Shown: positions 7,634 to 11,238 of the stretch, in pieces | How positions within the stretch are numbered: position 1 is the first letter of the stretch | Layout: each line of letters opens with the position of its first letter | DNA from: Syntrophorhabdus sp. PtaB.Bin184 | GTDB taxonomy: Bacteria > Desulfobacterota > Syntrophorhabdia > Syntrophorhabdales > Syntrophorhabdaceae | DNA length: 11,238 nucleotides | NCBI GenBank assembly: GCA_002067555.1 | Contig: MVQQ01000133.1 | Span: 1 to 11,238, forward strand | Reading direction: 5' to 3' | Program-made: the position numbers and the translations under genes | Notes under the pieces: model-generated | Databases searched by the model: none | What the model was told of the DNA's origin: nothing | Seen by the model: only the letters and a program-made list of their open reading frames with translations

Positions 7634-8890
7634 TTATTTCATCCACGGCGGAAGCACGACCTTCGCATCTGCCACCTTCGGAGGGAATATCTGTACCCTC
7701 TTGCCTTTCTGCCACTGGATGATGCCCGTCACGGCGCCTTCCTTCGGGTCGAGGGAAGGGATTATCTGGTGCGTTTTCTTGTCGAACCTCATTCTCCCGT
7801 AGACACCCATGATGTCCCCGTTCTCGAGGGCGGTGATCACCTTGTCCGAGTCCGTGCTGCCCGCTTTCTCGATGGCATCCTTCAACTGGTAGACAGCCAT
7901 GTAGCTCGACGATGTGCCGTAGCCCTCGGGCTCGAGTCCCCATTTCTTCTTGTAGGCATCGACGAACTTCATCGTCCAGGGAGTGATCTTCGCCGGCGCG
8001 TTGCCGCCGTTGACGAGGTTCACTATGAGGTATTCCCCTTTTCCTCCCGAGGCCTTCATGAATCCAGGCTGCTCGGCCGCATTCACAAACCCTATGGGGA
8101 TGCATTTGAGCTTCATGTCCGCCCACTGCTTGAGAAGGATGGTGCTCTCAGGCATATCCATCCACAGGAAGAGGATCTGGGCATTGTTCTTGCCGGCATC
8201 CGCAAGCCCGACGGAATAGTCCGTGGTCCCGGTGGGATAGATCTTCGGTGCCATGACGGTCCAGCCCTTGCCCTTGAGTGCCTTCTCCATGGCCTCCCCA
8301 CCCGCACGGGCATGCGCGACATCCTGGACCATGATGGCCGCGGTCTTGAACCCGTAGCTTTTTTTCATGTCTTCAAGAAGGGTAAGGAACTCCGGCATCA
8401 TAACACCCACATGACTCGAGTTCCTGAAGCAGTATTTGTATTTGGCATAATTGTCTGCGACCTTCTTGTGGTATGCGGGAGTGAGCACCCCGGTAGTGAG
8501 GATGCTGATCCTCTTATACTTGCTCAGGATGTCCATGGCGGCAAGGGCCGCTTCCGACCGCACCGGTCCTCCGATGATGAAATCTGCCTTCTTTTCCAGT
8601 ATGAGCTTTTCCAGTCCCAGGAGTGCTTCACTGACCGGCACACCCGGTTCGAGGTCCCTGGTGTCGATGACCTCCACCTTGAACGGTCTCTTCGTATTGC
8701 CGACCTTTACCCCGCCCGCGGCATTGATCTCGTCCGCCGCAAGCTTGATGCCCCTCTCCGCGTCCCATCCATACAGGAATGCGGTCGCGAGCGGTGCGCC
8801 GATCACGATGGGATCTGCCGCGCTCACAGGGCCGGACAGAAAGAACCCCATTGCAAACAAAGCGATGATGATGCACATCAGCTTTCTCAT
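7634..8890 (-). CDS. livK: Periplasmic solute-binding protein of the Liv-type transporter (LivK-like, type I fold)
   Basis: A 418-residue exported protein that would capture the solute in the periplasm. Residues 1-24 form a signal peptide (MRKL, a hydrophobic core, then VSA before ADP). The mature protein begins PIVIGAPLATAF and contains GIKLAADEINAAGG (47-60), the hallmark of this ligand-binding family, followed by an IIGGP stretch and other conserved strands. The start is fixed by GGAGG (8896-8900) five bases upstream of the ATG at 8890. It is the first gene after the sigma-54 promoter and would be the most strongly expressed. The ligand cannot be read from sequence; the acyl-CoA ligase in the same operon argues for a carboxylic acid rather than an amino acid. 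Confidence 0.92.
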   Translation of the reverse strand: MRKLMCIIIALFAMGFFLSGPVSAADPIVIGAPLATAFLYGWDAERGIKLAADEINAAGGVKVGNTKRPFKVEVIDTRDLEPGVPVSEALLGLEKLILEKKADFIIGGPVRSEAALAAMDILSKYKRISILTTGVLTPAYHKKVADNYAKYKYCFRNSSHVGVMMPEFLTLLEDMKKSYGFKTAAIMVQDVAHARAGGEAMEKALKGKGWTVMAPKIYPTGTTDYSVGLADAGKNNAQILFLWMDMPESTILLKQWADMKLKCIPIGFVNAAEQPGFMKASGGKGEYLIVNLVNGGNAPAKITPWTMKFVDAYKKKWGLEPEGYGTSSSYMAVYQLKDAIEKAGSTDSDKVITALENGDIMGVYGRMRFDKKTHQIIPSLDPKEGAVTGIIQWQKGKRVQIFPPKVADAKVVLPPWMK

Positions 8891-8946
8891 GCCAACCTCC
8901 CCCTTTGGATATATTTGATACCCTTTTTGCCCTTTCTTTCGGTGTG

Positions 8947-8962
8947 AGCAATATTTATGCCA
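8947..8962 (-). promoter_or_regulatory. Sigma-54 (-24/-12) promoter for the livK operon
   Basis: Read on the minus strand the site is TGGCATAAATATTGCT. The invariant GG of the -24 element (8960-8961) and GC of the -12 element (8948-8949) are separated by exactly ten bases, as sigma-54 requires, and TGGCA/TTGCT match the consensus. The expected transcription start is near 8936, giving a leader of about 46 bases to livK. The enhancer-binding regulator encoded upstream supports the call. Confidence 0.8.
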
Positions 8963-9023
8963 TGTCTAAAGGTTCCCGCTCCCCCTCGCCGGTTGAGAGT
9001 ACCGTTTGCGGCGGGTTGCACGT

Positions 9024-9078
9024 CAATCCCCTGAAAGGGTGTGGAACAATCCCCGGGGTCGAATGGATCGTCGGATTG
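9024..9078. promoter_or_regulatory. CAATCC/GGATTG box cluster, candidate upstream activator sites
   Basis: CAATCCCC occurs at 9024-9031 and 9047-9054, a 23-base period (about two helical turns), and the inverted GGATTG at 9073-9078. They lie about 90-140 bases upstream of the predicted sigma-54 start, the usual distance for NtrC-family enhancers. Binding by the adjacent regulator is inferred. Confidence 0.4.
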
Positions 9079-9080
9079 CA

Positions 9081-9115
9081 GAAAATTTTCAACTCTCCTC
9101 CGGCGGGAATTGAAA
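9081..9115 (-). terminator. Terminator-like hairpin after the Fis-like mini-gene
   Basis: On the minus strand TTTCAATTC (9107-9115) pairs with GAGTTGAAA (9087-9095), nine pairs with one wobble and an 11-base loop, followed by ATTTTC. It begins eight bases after the mini-gene stop. The stem is AT-rich and the T-run short, so termination may be weak. Confidence 0.4.
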
Positions 9116-9122
9116 GGAACTT

Positions 9123-9290
9123 TTACTTTTGATGGGAGACTTTCACCTTTGTGATGCCCGCGCTGTTGATCTCTTTTAGAAGAACATCCTCTGAGATTTC
9201 GAGGATGGTGCTGGCTTCCTTCAAATCCCAATGTGTCTTTTCGAGCACTTTGCAGATGTGCTCCTTTCGGATTTCCTGCAGCGTCTTCAT
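9123..9290 (-). CDS. Stand-alone Fis-type HTH mini-protein, paralogue of the adjacent regulator's C-terminal domain
   Basis: A 55-residue frame from ATG 9290 to TAA at 9123-9125. It starts MKTLQEIRKEHICKVLEKTH and aligns without gaps to the last 46 or so residues of the upstream regulator (MTTLQDVEKVHILKVLQHTG onward), with 18 of 46 positions identical by eye. The shared pattern includes TLQ, K-H-I, KVL, T-W, IL-IS and a final I. The recognition helix differs: ISRPTLRQKL in the regulator is ISEDVLLKEI here, with acidic residues replacing the DNA-contacting arginine. It lies in the same frame as the regulator, 18 codons past its TGA. No good ribosome binding site precedes the ATG; GTG at 9302 is a possible alternative start. 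It could be a real small regulator expressed by re-initiation, or a relic of a tandem HTH domain cut off by a stop. Confidence 0.6.
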   Translation of the reverse strand: MKTLQEIRKEHICKVLEKTHWDLKEASTILEISEDVLLKEINSAGITKVKVSHQK

Positions 9291-9344
9291 GGAAGGGGTC
9301 ACGGGGATGCTAATTGCAATTAAGATGCCAGCAGCCGGGGGCGA

Positions 9345-10709
9345 TCAGGGGGGCAGGGTGATGTCGTACTCCTTGAGCTTCTGCCGGAGAGTGGGCCTCG
9401 ATATGCCGAGGATACCGCAGGTCTTGCCGAAATGCCACCCCGTGTGCTGCAGGACCTTGAGGATGTGGACCTTCTCGACATCCTGCAGGGTCGTCATGGC
9501 ACCCGTCGGCTCCTTCACCTCCTCTTCGGCGGCGTCGGACTTTTCGAGGAGCGTCACGATGAACTCGTCAAGGATCACTTCCCCCGGGGTCGAGATCACG
9601 CCCCTCGTAAGAACGTTCTCCAGTTCACGGACGTTGCCCGGCCAGTGATAGGCGAGCAGTCTCTCCATGGCCCTTTCCTCGACCCTCTTGATGCTGTGGC
9701 GCAGGTCGGCATTGATCTTCTTGAGCAGGTACTGGATGAGCAGAGGTATATCGGAGCGCCGGTCCCGAAGCGGAGGCACCCTGATCATGGCGACGCTCAA
9801 CCTGTAAAAAAGGTCCTCCCTGAAATGACCCTCGCGGACCATCTGCCAGAGATCCCTGTTCGTCGCGGCTATGACCCGTGCGTTGGACTTGAGGCTCCTC
9901 TCGCCCCCGACGTGCTCGAACTCCTTCTCCTGGAGGAAGCGCAGGAGCTTGGCCTGCAGCTCGAAGGGTATCTCGCTCACCTCGTCGAGGAAGATGGTAC
10001 CCTCTCCGGCAAGCTCGAACTTTCCTTTCTTCGTCGCAATTGCACCCGTGAAGGAACCCTTCTCATGTCCGAAAAGCTCGCTTTCGAGGAGGGTCCCCAC
10101 GATGGAGGAACAGTTGATCCCGATGAATGGGGCGTCCTTCCCCGGGCTGTGATAGTGGATGGCGCGGGCTATCATCTCTTTGCCCGTCCCCGTTTCCCCC
10201 TCTACGAGGACCGTCACCTTGTTCTCCGACAGTATGCCGATCGCCTTGAATATCTCCTTCATCTCCCGGCTCTTGCCGATGATCTTCCCCTTTTCGTATA
10301 TGAGGGAGGGATCAAGGGATATGGCGTTCGTGGGCGGCCCCGGCGCCCCGGCCCGCGCCGCCCGCTCGACGGCGCTTTCCAGTTCCTCGATATCGATCGG
10401 TTTCGGGATGTACTCGCAGGCGCCGAATTTCATCGCCTTGATCGTCGTGTCCATGTCGTGAAAGGCCGTTATTATGATGACATTGCTCTTTTTCGTGGTC
10501 TCCCTGAATTCCTTCAACACCTCGAGACCATCCTTGTCGGGAAGACGGATATCGAGGACGATCACGTCAGGTTTGAAGGAGTTGTTCCTTTCAATGGCCT
10601 CGGCGGCAGTGATGGCGCACGCCACGTCGTAGCCCTTCTCGCTCAGGAACATCTCAAGAGATTCCAGAAGCGACTTCTCATCGTCAACGATGAGTATCTT
10701 TTTTTTCAT
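9345..10709 (-). CDS. NtrC-family sigma-54-dependent response regulator
   Basis: A 454-residue enhancer-binding protein. Residues 1-120 are a receiver domain with acidic pair Asp9/Asp10, phospho-acceptor Asp53 (VLDIRLPD), Thr81 and Lys103. The AAA+ domain covers about 141-380: Walker A GETGTGKE (171-178), sigma-54-contacting loop GSFTGA (218-223, a common variant of GAFTGA), Walker B TIFLDE (238-243) and the downstream WPGNVREL sensor motif. A Fis-type HTH (about 406-450, GISRPTLRQKL) binds DNA. The start is fixed by AGGAGG (10717-10722) seven bases upstream of the ATG. It overlaps the kinase gene by 26 bases, so the two are cognate partners. Predicted target is the sigma-54 promoter in front of livK. 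Confidence 0.95.
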   Translation of the reverse strand: MKKKILIVDDEKSLLESLEMFLSEKGYDVACAITAAEAIERNNSFKPDVIVLDIRLPDKDGLEVLKEFRETTKKSNVIIITAFHDMDTTIKAMKFGACEYIPKPIDIEELESAVERAARAGAPGPPTNAISLDPSLIYEKGKIIGKSREMKEIFKAIGILSENKVTVLVEGETGTGKEMIARAIHYHSPGKDAPFIGINCSSIVGTLLESELFGHEKGSFTGAIATKKGKFELAGEGTIFLDEVSEIPFELQAKLLRFLQEKEFEHVGGERSLKSNARVIAATNRDLWQMVREGHFREDLFYRLSVAMIRVPPLRDRRSDIPLLIQYLLKKINADLRHSIKRVEERAMERLLAYHWPGNVRELENVLTRGVISTPGEVILDEFIVTLLEKSDAAEEEVKEPTGAMTTLQDVEKVHILKVLQHTGWHFGKTCGILGISRPTLRQKLKEYDITLPP

Positions 10710-11238
10710 TATTGCGCCTCCTGACGGGTACCGTCATGGAGAGGTGAACGCCCCCCGTTCGTTTCGTGGTGATACCCACCGTTCCCCCGTGTGCCTCAAT
10801 GACCTTCTTCACATTCCACAGTCCCAGTCCTGTGCCTTTCTTCTTGTTGCTGAAGAAAGGGTCGAAGACATAGGGAAGGTCTCCGTCCGCTATGCCCGGC
10901 CCGTTGTCATCGACGTCTATGCTGACGAACCTGCCGTTCCCGGCGGCATACTTCGTCCTTATCCCGATCCTTCCCCCTTCGGGAAGCACGTCGATGGAAT
11001 TCTGCAGGACGTTGATGATCGCCTGCTCGATCTTGTCGCGGTCTATGGATATCCTCGGGGTTTCCCTCGAGAACGACTTGCGCACCTCGATGCCCTTTTC
11101 CTGGAACCGCACTGTCATCATTTCGAGACAGGAAAGGATGATGGACCTGATCGACGCGGGCTTGAGATCCAGCCTCAAGGGTTTCGCGAAATCCAGCATC
11201 TCCGTGAGGATCCTCTCGAGGCGGGATATCTCCTCCGT
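10684..11238 (-). CDS. Sensor histidine kinase, C-terminal part (N-terminus beyond window)
   Basis: The frame is open to the window edge and gives 184 residues ending at TGA 10684. The visible start, EISRLERILTEMLDFAKP, is the second helix of a HisKA dimerisation domain; the phospho-accepting histidine lies upstream outside the window. The HATPase domain follows with N-box INVLQNSID (75-83), G1 DNGPGI (111-116), F-box FDPFFS (125-130) and G2 GTGLGL (135-140). It resembles NtrB-type kinases. Sensor domains and any membrane segments cannot be seen. The last codons overlap the regulator start by 26 bases through an A8 run, indicating tight coupling. Confidence 0.93.
   Translation of the reverse strand, partial: TEEISRLERILTEMLDFAKPLRLDLKPASIRSIILSCLEMMTVRFQEKGIEVRKSFSRETPRISIDRDKIEQAIINVLQNSIDVLPEGGRIGIRTKYAAGNGRFVSIDVDDNGPGIADGDLPYVFDPFFSNKKKGTGLGLWNVKKVIEAHGGTVGITTKRTGGVHLSMTVPVRRRNNEKKDTHR

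Larger units (their letters stand above)
8891..9122. other. Regulatory intergenic region upstream of livK
   Basis: These 232 bases separate the regulator unit from the transporter operon. They hold, in transcription order, a terminator-like hairpin, repeated CAATCC boxes, a CCCCGGGG palindrome (9051-9058), the sigma-54 promoter and a strong livK ribosome binding site. No convincing protein-coding frame is seen. Confidence 0.7.

Noticed and set aside
7535..8947. Plus-strand 470-codon open frame opposite livK
   Set aside because: Same reason: antisense shadow, histidine/arginine-rich composition, no ribosome binding site or domain.
8887..9231. Minus-strand 114-codon open frame across the livK upstream region
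   Set aside because: It starts inside the Fis-like mini-gene in another frame, runs through the hairpin, boxes and promoter, and its sequence is low-quality and resembles no known domain.
9345..9347. TGA between the regulator and the Fis-like ORF as a selenocysteine codon
   Set aside because: No SECIS-like hairpin was recognised right after it, and the 18-codon linker does not look like coding sequence. Simple termination is more likely.
9432..10724. Plus-strand 430-codon open frame opposite the response regulator
   Set aside because: It is an antisense shadow of a clearly coding, motif-rich gene in GC-biased sequence; no domain is recognisable.
1..11238. CRISPR arrays, tRNA or rRNA genes, transposases, phage genes
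   Set aside because: No regularly spaced repeats, no tRNA-like cloverleaf, no rRNA sequence and no recognisable transposase or phage protein were found on either strand.

Overview
The window reads as a compact, fairly GC-rich bacterial chromosome segment with every recognised gene on the minus strand. Transcription therefore runs from the high-coordinate end to the low-coordinate end. An NtrC/sigma-54 regulatory pair, a Liv-type transporter joined to an acyl-CoA ligase, a large periplasmic M23 murein hydrolase and a GH57 enzyme suggest an anaerobic, Desulfobacterota-like (former Deltaproteobacteria, possibly syntrophic) or related Gram-negative organism. That placement is inference from gene content; no rRNA or other phylogenetic marker is present.

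Layout in transcription order: (1) 11238-10684, the C-terminal half of a sensor histidine kinase cut by the window edge. It overlaps (2) 10709-9345, an NtrC-type response regulator (receiver, sigma-54 AAA+, Fis HTH). In the same frame, 18 codons past its stop, lies (3) 9290-9123, a 55-residue stand-alone Fis-like mini-gene resembling the regulator's own C-terminal domain. (4) The intergenic region 9122-8891 holds a terminator-like hairpin, three CAATCC/GGATTG boxes at the distance expected of an enhancer, and a well-spaced -24/-12 sigma-54 promoter. (5) 8890-2551 is a six-gene operon, livK-livH-livM-livG-livF plus an AMP-forming acyl-CoA ligase, with gaps of 19 nt or less or 4-nt overlaps. (6) 2550-2185 is non-coding apart from a possible 24-codon leader ORF. 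It carries a 95-nt nested hairpin, a TGTAAA-N4-TTTACA palindrome and a possible sigma-70 promoter. (7) 2184-937 is a membrane-anchored M23 endopeptidase, coupled by an ATGA overlap to (8) 940-1, a GH57 glycosidase truncated by the window edge.

How the genes probably work together: the kinase senses a signal and phosphorylates the regulator. The regulator binds upstream boxes and activates the sigma-54 promoter in front of livK. The operon then imports a solute through the Liv-type ABC transporter, and the co-transcribed ligase converts it to a CoA thioester. The substrate cannot be read from sequence; a carboxylic acid (aromatic, fatty or branched-chain) fits the ligase better than an amino acid. 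The Fis-like mini-gene is the least ordinary element and may be a modulator of the regulator or the relic of a duplicated DNA-binding domain. The M23/GH57 pair is a separate transcription unit.
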